Notes: generated by a model not told the origin, from the sequence alone. Numbered from the stretch's first letter, positions 1 through 7,351 are shown. The stretch is DNA of 44,858 nucleotides from Desulfobacterales bacterium (GCA_024226555.1 JAAELO010000330.1:1-44858); one strand, 5' to 3'. Translations and numbers: made by a program.

Positions 1-449
1 GGATAAACTCTACTTATCTCTAATGAAACTTGATAAAGTAGATGCTTTGCTAATTTTTTAAACTCAAAAAGTTGTTCAAACGAGCTATTCCTTTCAAGGG
101 ATATAAAAAGTATTGGAGCAAGGCCTAAAAAATGTGGATGAGCTGTAAGTGAATTCAGGTATGCTTTTGCAAACTTCTCTGCTGGTACATCTTGCTTAAG
201 TTTTTTTAGTCGCTTTATACATTCATCAGCCCAGTTTTCAAAAAAATCCGAGAAAATATTTAAAAAGATCTCCTCTTTTGAACTAAAGTATCTGTACATA
301 TTAGATTTAGTAAAACCAGCTTCTGACGCAATTCCATTAAAGCTTACATTATCATAACCATTCTTTTTAAAAAGAGTAACAGCAGCAGCACAGATTGCCA
401 CTTTCCTTTCACTCTTCTTTTCATCTGTTCTTGCCCTTTGCCAACTCAT
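1..449 (-). CDS. TetR/AcrR-family transcriptional repressor, C-terminus cut by window edge
   Basis: The minus strand is open from an ATG at 449 to the window edge (149 codons, no stop). The N-terminus reads MSWQRARTDEKKSERKVA and leads into a TetR-type helix-turn-helix at about residues 25-55, with the hallmark FNGIASEAGFTKSNMYRYF followed by SKEEIF. The remainder is a helical ligand/dimer domain, of which roughly three quarters is present. An AAAAGGAGA ribosome site lies just upstream of the ATG. TetR proteins are dimeric DNA-binding repressors released by small ligands; the ligand here is unknown. The promoter contains palindromes that fit an autoregulatory operator. The target gene may lie left of the window in the same operon. 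Confidence 0.9.
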   Translation of the reverse strand, partial: MSWQRARTDEKKSERKVAICAAAVTLFKKNGYDNVSFNGIASEAGFTKSNMYRYFSSKEEIFLNIFSDFFENWADECIKRLKKLKQDVPAEKFAKAYLNSLTAHPHFLGLAPILFISLERNSSFEQLFEFKKLAKHLLYQVSLEISRVY

Positions 450-473
450 ATTTCTCCTTTTTGTTAAAGACTT

Positions 474-545
474 ATGGTCTCTTATAAGTAATATAAGAGA
501 CCATCGTTCACTTAACTAAACATAAGAGACCCATGGTCTCTTGTC
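474..545. promoter_or_regulatory. Double palindromic operator, four copies of an ATAAGAGACCAT half-site
   Basis: Two palindromes share one half-site. The first, 474-504, is a perfect 13-bp inverted repeat, ATGGTCTCTTATA / TATAAGAGACCAT, with a 5-bp spacer. The second, 524-542, has arms AAGAGACC / GGTCTCTT with a 3-bp centre. One lies in the promoter spacer and the other between promoter and start codon of the adjacent TetR gene. That TetR binds here is inferred from position and symmetry. Confidence 0.65.
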
Positions 546-547
546 AA
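519..547 (-). promoter_or_regulatory. Promoter of the TetR gene with an operator in its spacer
   Basis: On the minus strand a perfect -35 TTGACA (547-542) is followed by a 17-bp spacer and a -10-like TATGTT (524-519). The spacer is almost entirely the palindrome AAGAGACCCATGGTCTCTT (524-542 as read on plus). A repressor bound there would cover both promoter boxes, which is the classic geometry for TetR autorepression. Confidence 0.6.
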
Positions 548-709
548 GAAAAATAATTATCTCCGATTTTTTGATATTCGCAACTCAATGATTTATACAC
601 TTTAATCCATTAAAGTTTTTTTATAAAATCAGGACGGAACAACAATATTGCAATAGTTGTGTTATTAATTCCAAAATCAAAAACATTCGACATTACATTA
701 AAGTTATAG

Positions 710-805
710 AATGAAAGAGAAATATCTGTCCAAGATATTTGTGACCAACTGGGTATAGTGAAAAGGACTTTTTACAGATACTTAGAAAAAAATAAGGAAA
801 GTTAA
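710..805 (+). pseudogene. Serine-recombinase C-terminal HTH remnant
   Basis: An open stretch with no start codon reads ISVQDICDQLGIVKRTFYRY and ends a few residues later at a TAA (803-805). This matches the C-terminal helix-turn-helix tail (HTH_7) of Hin/resolvase-type serine recombinases, which normally closes such proteins. A stop at 707-709 sits directly upstream and no catalytic domain is present, so this looks like the last piece of a lost recombinase gene. It could instead be the tail of another HTH protein. The flanking 548-709 shows nothing recognisable. Confidence 0.45.
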
Positions 806-868
806 AATTTTGTCCAAATTGCTAAGCTTTTTTAATTTAAATTAACTGAAAATGTGCGGGGTATTACA

Positions 869-1078
869 ATGAACGAAAAAAGATTTATTCCCGCAAATTT
901 AGATAAGTTGAATAATCCGCAAAAATTGATCGACATCCCACCGGCTTATATTTGGGACAAATTGAATATAGAATTAACTGACGTAATTGTTGAAGTAGGT
1001 GCAGGAACGGCTCTTGATGGGCACTTTTTAACAAAAAAGGTAAAAATCCACCATATGGGTGACTGGTGTGAATTATAA
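869..1078 (+). pseudogene. Truncated class I SAM-dependent methyltransferase (N-terminal part only)
   Basis: From ATG 869 (preceded by GGGG) the product begins MNEKRFIPANLDKLNNPQKL and reaches VIVEVGAGTAL, the glycine-rich motif I of Rossmann-fold methyltransferases. The remaining 20 or so residues do not look like the usual continuation and the frame closes after only about 70 residues; such enzymes are about 190 residues or longer. This suggests a deletion just after motif I, leaving no cofactor-acidic loop or catalytic half. A GTG at 854 would add five residues but is less likely. Not expected to be functional. Confidence 0.5.
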
Positions 1079-1317
1079 AACCAACAAAAAGAAGTAACAG
1101 ATGCGAAAGTTAGTATTTAGTTATTCAGTAAAGTAGTCAAACAAAAAAAAGTATATTTTTTGATAGGAGAGGTGTTTTTTAATTTGACTTAACCTTTAAT
1201 GGACCCCTTTGACTGTGATGAATTATACGTAGAGACTGTTTCAAATGAAATTACAAAAAAACTCAAACTATAAACAATTGTTATTTTAGCGAAATACTTC
1301 GTTGTCCTTAAGATATA
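1079..1317. other. Gene-poor stretch
   Basis: No convincing gene. A 24-codon reading frame at 1199-1273 (MDPFDCDELYVETVSNEITK, then KLKL) has no clear ribosome site and no family I know; it may be debris. Sequence near 1262-1305 weakly resembles the left end of the MITE-like element described at 22497. Confidence 0.4.
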
Positions 1318-1390
1318 ATACTTTGATTCCGAGTGGCTATAACGCAACAGATGTGATGAAATAAATTTCACTCGAAAATAAAAAAAGGGG
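1318..1390. repeat. Inverted-repeat element, copy 1 (arms CGAGTG/CACTCG)
   Basis: Closely similar to 3203-3275: both contain AACGCARCAGATGTGATGAA and then an AT-rich tail and GGGRTTG. The arms here are CGAGTG (1330-1335) and CACTCG (1369-1374). The arm sequence differs from the other copies but remains self-complementary. Confidence 0.6.
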
Positions 1391-1393
1391 TTG

Positions 1394-1494
1394 CACCGAT
1401 ACACATGGAAACTTCTGTATTTCCACCTGTTCTCTGTAGTAGAGAAAGCCTTCGTTAAGATCGATATCTTCAACCTTAAGACCAGCTATCTTAA
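1394..1494 (-). pseudogene. Scrambled fragment of the neighbouring thiolase gene
   Basis: Two blocks match the 3' half of the intact thiolase gene at 3320-4492. Block 1 (about 1394-1437) corresponds to about 3358-3402. Block 2 (about 1438-1494) corresponds to about 3535-3603, with an internal 8-base loss. About 130 bases between them are missing. Together with the repeat at 1318-1390, which matches sequence directly downstream of the intact gene, this is a decayed partial duplication. It ends at the stop codon of the nucleotidyltransferase-HEPN gene. Confidence 0.75.
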
Positions 1495-2348
1495 TTGAAA
1501 CTCTGAATTTTCTCTTTACACAGCTTTTCTGTCAGTCTTTTCAGTTTATTTACACGCTCCGCTAACCATTCCAACTGCTCTTTGGTAATTATATAGCTTG
1601 GTTTGTAACGTGCATCCACATATGCTTTGCGTAGAAGCTTAAAACACTCTTTCTCTTTTTCTGTGGCCCTTGGAAATACAGATAAGAACTTTGGTTCAAT
1701 ACCTCCAACCCTTTGACAAAGTTTTTCAAGGTCATGGGTTTTTGGTTTATATCGAGTGAACACCAAAAGAATTGTTCCAAACAAACATTCAGTAGCTTGA
1801 TGAAGGTAAAATGCTGCCTTATTATAATCAGAACGCTGAGTTGCATGATTTACGTCAATGAGAAAACTCAATGCATTCTTAAACCAATACTCAAAATCCT
1901 CTTCAGCCAGTTTTTTTCTTTCTGTGGGGGGTATTTCCATTGGCTCTGCCAATTGAAATTTACCTGAATCAAACAAAGTAATCCCTTCCCGTATAATATC
2001 TATATAGAAATACTGGCTTTTCCGCAGGCGACGATTTACAAACTGAATATCTTCTGCAATAAGACTAACTGGAGTTCTATGGATAGCTTTAGCCAATTTA
2101 TTTGTAAGCTTGCTGTCTTGTTCAATTTTGTTGGCTTGCCTGGATGTTTCAGTAACAACAAGAAGGTCGAAGTCACTTTGATAACGATAAAGAAGGGTTT
2201 CAGGGTCAAGATCTTCTACCCAGTCACCACGGGCATAGCTACCAAATAGTATAAGCATATCGAGATCCAATTCTTCCCGAATTATCTCTACTGCTCTTTG
2301 TAACTCCTGCCGTTTTTGCTCTGGTAAATGTTCAAGTGATGTTTTCAT
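1491..2348 (-). CDS. Single-chain nucleotidyltransferase (MNT)-HEPN protein
   Basis: A protein of 285 residues. Residues about 15-115 form a minimal nucleotidyltransferase domain: LFGSYARGDW (GSxxRG motif) and SDFDLLVV (acidic metal-binding pair). Residues about 145-275 resemble a HEPN domain: FYLHQATECLFG, then KTHDLEKL and a DARYKPSY element. MNT and HEPN are usually separate adjacent genes that form toxin-antitoxin pairs, in which the MNT adenylylates the HEPN RNase. Here both are in one chain, as in some predicted resistance or adenylyltransferase-like proteins. It stands alone, surrounded by repeats and pseudogenes, as expected of a mobile accessory gene. The stop codon lies at the junction with the thiolase fragment. 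The role is inferred from domains only; the ribosome site is weak. Confidence 0.8.
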   Translation of the reverse strand: MKTSLEHLPEQKRQELQRAVEIIREELDLDMLILFGSYARGDWVEDLDPETLLYRYQSDFDLLVVTETSRQANKIEQDSKLTNKLAKAIHRTPVSLIAEDIQFVNRRLRKSQYFYIDIIREGITLFDSGKFQLAEPMEIPPTERKKLAEEDFEYWFKNALSFLIDVNHATQRSDYNKAAFYLHQATECLFGTILLVFTRYKPKTHDLEKLCQRVGGIEPKFLSVFPRATEKEKECFKLLRKAYVDARYKPSYIITKEQLEWLAERVNKLKRLTEKLCKEKIQSFN

Positions 2349-2535
2349 GCTCTAATAATAATCATAATTCATAAGAATTAACAATACTGGTTTTTCTTGA
2401 GATTCCATAACAGTAGTTTAATCTGCGTTTTTCAGAGCGTAGCGGTTTTATATCAGAATTGAATCAGGATAATTTAGAGGGCATTGAGGTCACCTATTAA
2501 AGCTTAAGTATAGAATAGAAAAAGTAGTACACCTC

Positions 2536-2594
2536 CTGGATCCCTGATACTTCAAGAATAAACAAGTTTATTTTGAAGTTCTGGGATGACGACC
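2536..2594. repeat. Hairpin repeat H1 (shared tail, unique stem)
   Basis: Begins CTGGATCCCTGA and ends CTGGGATGACGACC, with inner arms ACTTCAA (2549-2555) and TTGAAGT (2573-2579) around a loop containing AAACAAG. It shares framing and loop with H2 and H3 but has a different stem. Confidence 0.65.
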
Positions 2595-2779
2595 ACTTGT
2601 TTGTTTTCAGATGTTTGGCAAACTTATCAAATCTGAAATAAGAGGCCTTAGTTTTTAAAAAGCCAGTTTAAGTTTACCCCGGAGGTCACTGATACATCTA
2701 TTATTTTGGTTTTATTTTTATATTTTAGAAGTTGCTGAGAATTTAGTTTATTCTAAAATAAAAAATACAGCAAAAACCT

Positions 2780-2839
2780 CTGGATTCCCGACTCAGATTT
2801 GGAAACAAAACAATCCAAATCTTCTCGGGAATGACGACC
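2780..2839. repeat. Hairpin repeat H2 (shared tail, unique stem)
   Basis: The best-preserved copy. Outer arms are ATTCCCGA (2784-2791) and TCGGGAAT (2825-2832); inner arms are AGATTTGGA (2795-2803) and TCCAAATCT (2814-2822). It is followed by GACGACC. Confidence 0.75.
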
Positions 2840-2904
2840 AATCGTGGATTTACCTGAAGAGATAAAAACAGAGAAAACAAATAAAATTTCAGAGAATCAG
2901 TTTG

Positions 2905-2959
2905 TGACACAGGCACGAAATAAAAAACAAGTTTCTTATTTCGTTCTGGAATGACGACC
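2905..2959. repeat. Hairpin repeat H3 (shared tail, unique stem)
   Basis: Arms ACGAAATAA (2915-2923) and TTATTTCGT (2936-2944) enclose a loop with AAACAAG. The tail TCTGGAATGACGACC matches H1 and H2. Confidence 0.7.
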
Positions 2960-3121
2960 TATTAGGTTTTATCTATCCATAGTTTTTTATGTATCTCGTT
3001 TGATATCATTTGGTGGAAGAAGAATCTAATTTTCTGTTCTAAGTTTTTTCTAAAGCAGTTGATGCAGGGAATAGAGTTTGCGGTATATGCAAGGCACTAA
3101 GTCATGAAGGAGTATGTATTT

Positions 3122-3195
3122 TATACTTCGATTGGCTTATAACGAAGTAGATACTGTAAAATCTATTTCATACGAAATAAAAAAAGAGGATTGTG
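3122..3195. repeat. Inverted-repeat element, copy 2 (degraded arms)
   Basis: Related to 3203-3275 immediately beside it, in tandem. The left arm is TTCGATTG (3127-3134) and the right arm CATACGAA (3169-3176), which pairs imperfectly. It ends GAGGATTGTG like the next copy. Confidence 0.6.
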
Positions 3196-3202
3196 ATAAT
3201 TT

Positions 3203-3275
3203 TATACTTCGATTGGTTGATAACGCAGCAGATGTGATGAAATAAATTTCAATCGAAATAAAAAAGGGATTGTGT
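3203..3275. repeat. Inverted-repeat element, copy 3 (arms TTCGATTG/CAATCGAA)
   Basis: Arms TTCGATTG (3208-3215) and CAATCGAA (3250-3257) are fully complementary. Its end merges into the thiolase terminator. The copy at 1318 preserves the same interior with a different, still complementary arm pair. Confidence 0.65.
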
Positions 3276-3298
3276 TTACACACAATCCCTTTTTTTTA
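3261..3298 (-). terminator. Rho-independent terminator of the fadN-fadA operon
   Basis: A perfect 10-bp stem GGGATTGTGT (3266-3275) / ACACAATCCC (3280-3289) with a 4-base loop, flanked by an A run on one side and T8 on the other. It can act in both directions and lies about 20 bases after the thiolase stop codon. Confidence 0.9.
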
Positions 3299-3319
3299 TT
3301 TATCAGTGCCCGAAATTAA

Positions 3320-4492
3320 CTATACCATTTCGAAAACAGCACATGCACCCATACCACCACCGATACACATGGAAACGATTCCGTATTTTCCACCTGTTCT
3401 CTTTAGGTTAGCAAGAAGTGTAGCTGTAAGCTTTGCACCAGTACATCCTAGTGGGTGACCAAGAGCGATCGCTCCACCGTTGATGTTTACTTTATCCATA
3501 TCAAGCTTTAATTCTCTTGAGCAGTAAAGAGCCTGAGTAGAGAAAGCTTCGTTAAGTTCGAAAAGATCGATATCTTCAACTTTAAGACCAGCTATTTTAA
3601 GAGCCTTTGGAATAGCAAAAACCGGCCCAATACCCATCTCATCTGATTTACAACCAGCAACAGCATAAGCTACTATTTTTGCGATTGGCTTAACACCAAG
3701 CTCTTCACATTTGTCCAGTGACATAAGAAGAGTTGCAGCAGCACCATCTGTAGTCTGTGAAGAGTTAGCAGCAGTTGCAACTCCACCAGCTTTAAAAGGT
3801 GAGTTAAGACGAGCAATACCTTCAACTGTAGTTCCAGCTCGCACGCCATCATCTTTATCAACTAAGAACTGCTCTCTTTTGAAAGTACCATCTGCTTGTT
3901 CAACTGATCTGTATGCAGGAGTTGGAACTATTTCTGTGAAAAGTCCTTCTTCCTGAGCCTTAGCAGCCTTTGCAACAGAATTTACAGCAAATTCATCACA
4001 TTCCTGACGAGTGATTCCGTAACGAGATGCTACATTTTCAGCAGTAACACCCATTGAGATGTAAGCTGCTGGGTTTTCATTAGCATATTCAGGGTGAGGA
4101 CGAGGAGTATTTCCTCCCATTGGTACGAATGTCATTGATTCAACACCACCACCCATTGTTACATCTGACCATCCAGCCTGAATTCTAAGTGCTGCAAGAG
4201 CAATAGCTTCAATTCCTGATGAGCAAAATCTGTTTACTGTAGCACCAGATACTGACTCTGGAAAACCAGCCATCTGATTAGCAATACGTCCTATATTAAT
4301 TCCCTGCTCTCCCTCTGGGAATGAGCATCCTATCATTGTGTCATCAATTTCACCAGCATCTATACCAGCTTTATCAACACACGCTTTCATTATGAAAGAA
4401 AGAAGTTCTTCAGGTCTTGTTTCCTTGAATAAACCTCTTCCATTTTTACAACCAGGTGTTCTCACTGATTCAACAATATATGCGTCTCTCAT
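3320..4492 (-). CDS. fadA: Acetyl-CoA C-acyltransferase (3-ketoacyl-CoA thiolase)
   Basis: Thiolase of 390 residues, normal family length. It catalyses the last step of beta-oxidation, cleaving 3-ketoacyl-CoA with CoA to acetyl-CoA and a shortened acyl-CoA, in the cytoplasm. The nucleophile is Cys90 in NRFCSSGIEAIA. The NEAF motif, the GHPLGCTGAK block with its active-site His, and the C-terminal CIGGGMG with the second catalytic Cys are all present. Start ATG is supported by an AGGAGG site. It follows the fadN-like gene by 45 bases in the same direction, as in fadN-fadA operons, and ends at a strong terminator. The symbol is by analogy with that operon. Confidence 0.92.
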   Translation of the reverse strand: MRDAYIVESVRTPGCKNGRGLFKETRPEELLSFIMKACVDKAGIDAGEIDDTMIGCSFPEGEQGINIGRIANQMAGFPESVSGATVNRFCSSGIEAIALAALRIQAGWSDVTMGGGVESMTFVPMGGNTPRPHPEYANENPAAYISMGVTAENVASRYGITRQECDEFAVNSVAKAAKAQEEGLFTEIVPTPAYRSVEQADGTFKREQFLVDKDDGVRAGTTVEGIARLNSPFKAGGVATAANSSQTTDGAAATLLMSLDKCEELGVKPIAKIVAYAVAGCKSDEMGIGPVFAIPKALKIAGLKVEDIDLFELNEAFSTQALYCSRELKLDMDKVNINGGAIALGHPLGCTGAKLTATLLANLKRTGGKYGIVSMCIGGGMGACAVFEMV

Positions 4493-4537
4493 TGTTATTT
4501 CCTCCTAAATATATATATAGTTGTCAACCGATAATTG

Positions 4538-6949
4538 TTAGTTTCTTACTGGCTTACCAGTTTTCAACATACCGTCAATTCTCGCAATTGTTTTTTCATG
4601 CTTGGAAAAATCAACAAAAGCTTCTCTTTCAAGCTTAAGGATTGCTTCTTCTGTAACTTCAGTGTTCTTCTTAACATCACCACCGGAGATAACGAAAGCA
4701 ATACGTTTAGCAAGCTCAGCATCATACTCAGAAAGGAACCCACCCTGAAGCATGTTGAAGATTTCAGCATTGATCATACCCTGACCTTCTCTACCAATAA
4801 CACGTACTCTTGTCTTTCTTGGAGGAGCATAACCATCTTCAACCATTCTTAGAACTTCTTTCTTAGCTTCACCAATCTGAAGATCACGGTTGAATATAAT
4901 TCTGTCTCTGTTTGGTACAAGGTGACCATTTGCAACTGCACCAGCAGCACTCATTGAAACAGCAGCCATACCAATTTTCATAAATGTTGGAACAAAAAGT
5001 TTTGCAAGATCAGTATCTTTTTGAGTTCCAGCAGGAAGAGCATCGATGTAGTTTTTCCATAGGTTCAGACATCCACCACCAGCTGGAAGAAGACCAACTC
5101 CGATTTCAACAAGACCCATGTAAAGTTCAGCGTGAGCAACCATCTTATCAGCAGCAAGACATACTTCACATCCACCACCAAGAGTCATTCCATATGGAGC
5201 AGCTACAACTGGGAATGATGCATAACGCATTTTAAGCATACCCATCTGAGCTTTTTCAAGGAATGCATCCATCTTATCATATTCTTTAGCGTGAGCCATT
5301 TTAGATACGAAAGAAAGATCTGCACCAGCAGAAAATGCACCTGGCATTCCACCAGCCTGGTTACCAATTACAAGACCAGCAGCGTTCTCATCTAGGAAAT
5401 CATAAACTTCACCCATGAAGTTAACGATCTCTTCATTAAGTGCGTTCATTTTTGTATGGAACTCAAGGCAGTATACGTTATCACCGATATCAATAAGTGA
5501 AGCGGATGCACAAGTTTTAACTAATCCACCGTCAGCTTTGCAAACTTCAAGAGAAAGAGCAGAATCACTTAGCTCAATTGCTTTGTAAGAATCACTTGGG
5601 AAATCGTAGTAGCAGTTTTTACCATTTTCAATTTTGTAGAATGTTTCTTTTCCAGCTGCAAGCATTGCTTTAACGTTAGCAGGAACTTCAAGTCCTTCAG
5701 CTTCCATCTTAGCGCAAGACTCTTTAACTCCGATAGCATCCCATGTTTCAAATGGACCCATCTCGTAGTTGTAACCCCATTTCATGGCGTTATCTATTTC
5801 AACAATCGTATCTGAAATTTCCGGAACTCTTTTTGCTGCATACTGAAGAGAGTTAGAAACACACTTCCATGCAAACTTAGCTCCTTTATCTTCACCATAA
5901 ACGATAGCTTTTAATTTATCAGCAGAAGATTCCATTTTTTTAGCTTCAGCTAAACATGGGAAATCAGGCTTTACGATTTCAACATACTCACCTGTTTGAG
6001 GATCTATCTGATGTTTGAAGTATTTACCTTCAGGTGTGAAACCTTTTTTGTAAAAACCTTCTTTTGTTTTGTTTCCAAGCTTTCCATCAGTAACAAGCTG
6101 CTTAACGAAAGCAGGAACAACCATTGTATCTTTCATGTCATCTTCAGGACATAATTCAACAGTGTTATCTGCAACGTGGCACATTGTATCAAGACCAACA
6201 AGATCTGATGTTCCAAAAACAGCAGTTCTTGGTCTACCCATTAGAGGTCCGAAAATACCATCAACTTCTGCAAGGCTCATTTTGTCTTCAACAACAGCAT
6301 TCATTACAAAACCCATTCCCTGGATACCAATTCTGTTTCCAACGAAGTTAGGTGTGTCTTTAGCCCAAACAATACCTTTACCAAGATTTACTTCACCAAA
6401 GTTTGCGATGAAATCAAGGATTTCCTGCTTTGTTTCTGCACCAGGAATAAGTTCTAACAGGTGCATGTAACGTACTGGATTAAAAAAGTGAGTTCCTAAG
6501 AAATGTTTCTTGAAGCTGTCACTTAATCCTTCTGACATTTTAGCAAGAGGAATACCTGATGTATTTGAAGAGATAATAGAATCTGCTTTTCTTACTCCAT
6601 CAATTCTCTTAAACAGATCCTGCTTAATTGCAAGATTTTCAACAATAACTTCACAGATCCAGTCACAATCAGCTAACTTATCGAAGTCATCTTCAAGGTT
6701 ACCAATTTCTATAAGAGAAGCATCTTTTTTTGTCATGAATAGAGATGGCTTTGATGCAAGAGTTGCATTTAGTCCATTTTGAACCATTCTGTTTCTCGCA
6801 GCTGGATCGCTTTTCTCTTCGTCTGTCAAGTCAAACGGCACGATGTCCAATAGCAAAACATTAATTCCTGCACCGGCTAGAAGGGCAGCGATACCGCCTC
6901 CCATAATTCCAGACCCGATAACAGCTGCCTTTCTGATCTTTCTTGTCAT
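4538..6949 (-). CDS. fadN: Bifunctional 3-hydroxyacyl-CoA dehydrogenase / enoyl-CoA hydratase (FadN type)
   Basis: About 803 residues from the ATG at 6949, which has AGGAGG six bases ahead; a longer frame to 6982 lacks such a site. The N-terminal NAD-binding Rossmann domain has GSGIMGGGIA (residues 12-21). The dehydrogenase signature HFFNPVRYMHLLE follows, with catalytic His154, then the dehydrogenase C-domains. The C-terminal third is a crotonase fold with GAFSAGADLS and GGGCEVCLAADK. Both hydratase glutamates are apparent, in GGGCE and in VEIGVGLLPAGGG. The order dehydrogenase-then-hydratase is that of Bacillus FadN, the reverse of FadB/FadJ. With the downstream thiolase it would run the hydration, oxidation and cleavage steps of fatty-acid (or aromatic side-chain) beta-oxidation. 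Confidence 0.9.
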   Translation of the reverse strand: MTRKIRKAAVIGSGIMGGGIAALLAGAGINVLLLDIVPFDLTDEEKSDPAARNRMVQNGLNATLASKPSLFMTKKDASLIEIGNLEDDFDKLADCDWICEVIVENLAIKQDLFKRIDGVRKADSIISSNTSGIPLAKMSEGLSDSFKKHFLGTHFFNPVRYMHLLELIPGAETKQEILDFIANFGEVNLGKGIVWAKDTPNFVGNRIGIQGMGFVMNAVVEDKMSLAEVDGIFGPLMGRPRTAVFGTSDLVGLDTMCHVADNTVELCPEDDMKDTMVVPAFVKQLVTDGKLGNKTKEGFYKKGFTPEGKYFKHQIDPQTGEYVEIVKPDFPCLAEAKKMESSADKLKAIVYGEDKGAKFAWKCVSNSLQYAAKRVPEISDTIVEIDNAMKWGYNYEMGPFETWDAIGVKESCAKMEAEGLEVPANVKAMLAAGKETFYKIENGKNCYYDFPSDSYKAIELSDSALSLEVCKADGGLVKTCASASLIDIGDNVYCLEFHTKMNALNEEIVNFMGEVYDFLDENAAGLVIGNQAGGMPGAFSAGADLSFVSKMAHAKEYDKMDAFLEKAQMGMLKMRYASFPVVAAPYGMTLGGGCEVCLAADKMVAHAELYMGLVEIGVGLLPAGGGCLNLWKNYIDALPAGTQKDTDLAKLFVPTFMKIGMAAVSMSAAGAVANGHLVPNRDRIIFNRDLQIGEAKKEVLRMVEDGYAPPRKTRVRVIGREGQGMINAEIFNMLQGGFLSEYDAELAKRIAFVISGGDVKKNTEVTEEAILKLEREAFVDFSKHEKTIARIDGMLKTGKPVRN

Positions 6950-7002
6950 AATTTCCTCCTGAATTGTATAAAGAAAACACAAAATATATAAAAAAAATTA
7001 AA

Positions 7003-7016
7003 TGAATGAGCATTCA
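7003..7016. promoter_or_regulatory. Palindrome TGAATGAGCATTCA in the fadN leader (possible TetR-type operator)
   Basis: Arms TGAATG / CATTCA around a 2-bp centre, about 20-30 bases downstream of the predicted fadN start point. It resembles the TGAATGA...TCATTCA boxes known for FadR/TetR control of Bacillus beta-oxidation genes. The binding protein is not identified, and the TetR at the window start has a different palindrome. Confidence 0.5.
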
Positions 7017-7040
7017 ATCATTATATCCCGTAACAAATTA

Positions 7041-7070
7041 TTGATACCAAAATAAAGATTTGTATGTCAA
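7041..7070 (-). promoter_or_regulatory. Predicted promoter of fadN-fadA
   Basis: Minus strand -35 TTGACA (7070-7065), 18-bp spacer, -10-like TATCAA (7046-7041). The transcript would start near 7034 and run through the palindrome at 7003-7016. Confidence 0.5.
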
Positions 7071-7154
7071 GAAAAAATAACCAGAAAGAATCTTTATAAT
7101 TTCATTAAGTTACATGCAATTGCTTTAAATTATATGCAATATAACTATAAAACA

Positions 7155-7194
7155 ATGGATATATCCATCTGTTAAAAAATGAATTATCATTCAT
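7155..7194. promoter_or_regulatory. Two further palindromes between the divergent operons
   Basis: ATGGATATATCCAT (7155-7168) is a perfect 14-bp palindrome. ATGAATTATCATTCAT (7179-7194) has arms ATGAAT / ATTCAT, echoing the box at 7003. Nearby TTACATGCAAT and TTATATGCAAT form a direct repeat at about 7110-7141. Their placement suggests shared or divergent control of fadN and the gene at 7352. Confidence 0.4.
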
Positions 7195-7290
7195 ATTCTT
7201 ATTTCCACACTATTTCCACGACCGTTCATAAAAAAAATAACATTGGATAGCTTGCCATCATTTTATTATTCTGATAGGTTGTTCATTTAA

Positions 7291-7318
7291 TTGACAAAAA
7301 CAAACTAGACTATATTAA
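7291..7318 (+). promoter_or_regulatory. Predicted promoter of the 7352-9464 gene cluster
   Basis: -35 TTGACA (7291-7296) and -10-like TATTAA (7313-7318) with a 16-bp spacer, about 35 bases before the first gene. Confidence 0.4.
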
Positions 7319-7351
7319 TTGATGAATTAGACGAACTATCGGATGTAAAGA

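Larger units (their letters stand above)
2349..3119. other. Repeat-rich intergenic region without genes
   Basis: No coding frame with recognisable content. It carries three hairpin repeats ending in GGRATGACGACC (listed separately) separated by AT-rich filler, and two short GAGGTCAC motifs near 2484 and 2682 that may mark further degraded copies. About 3000-3119 shows nothing identifiable. Confidence 0.6.

Noticed and set aside
1199-1273. 24-codon small ORF
   Set aside because: No good ribosome site and no homology I recognise; left as unexplained sequence, not called a gene.
1189-1473. 94-codon minus-strand frame
   Set aside because: It runs across the repeat element and the thiolase fragment, in a frame unrelated to thiolase; accidental.
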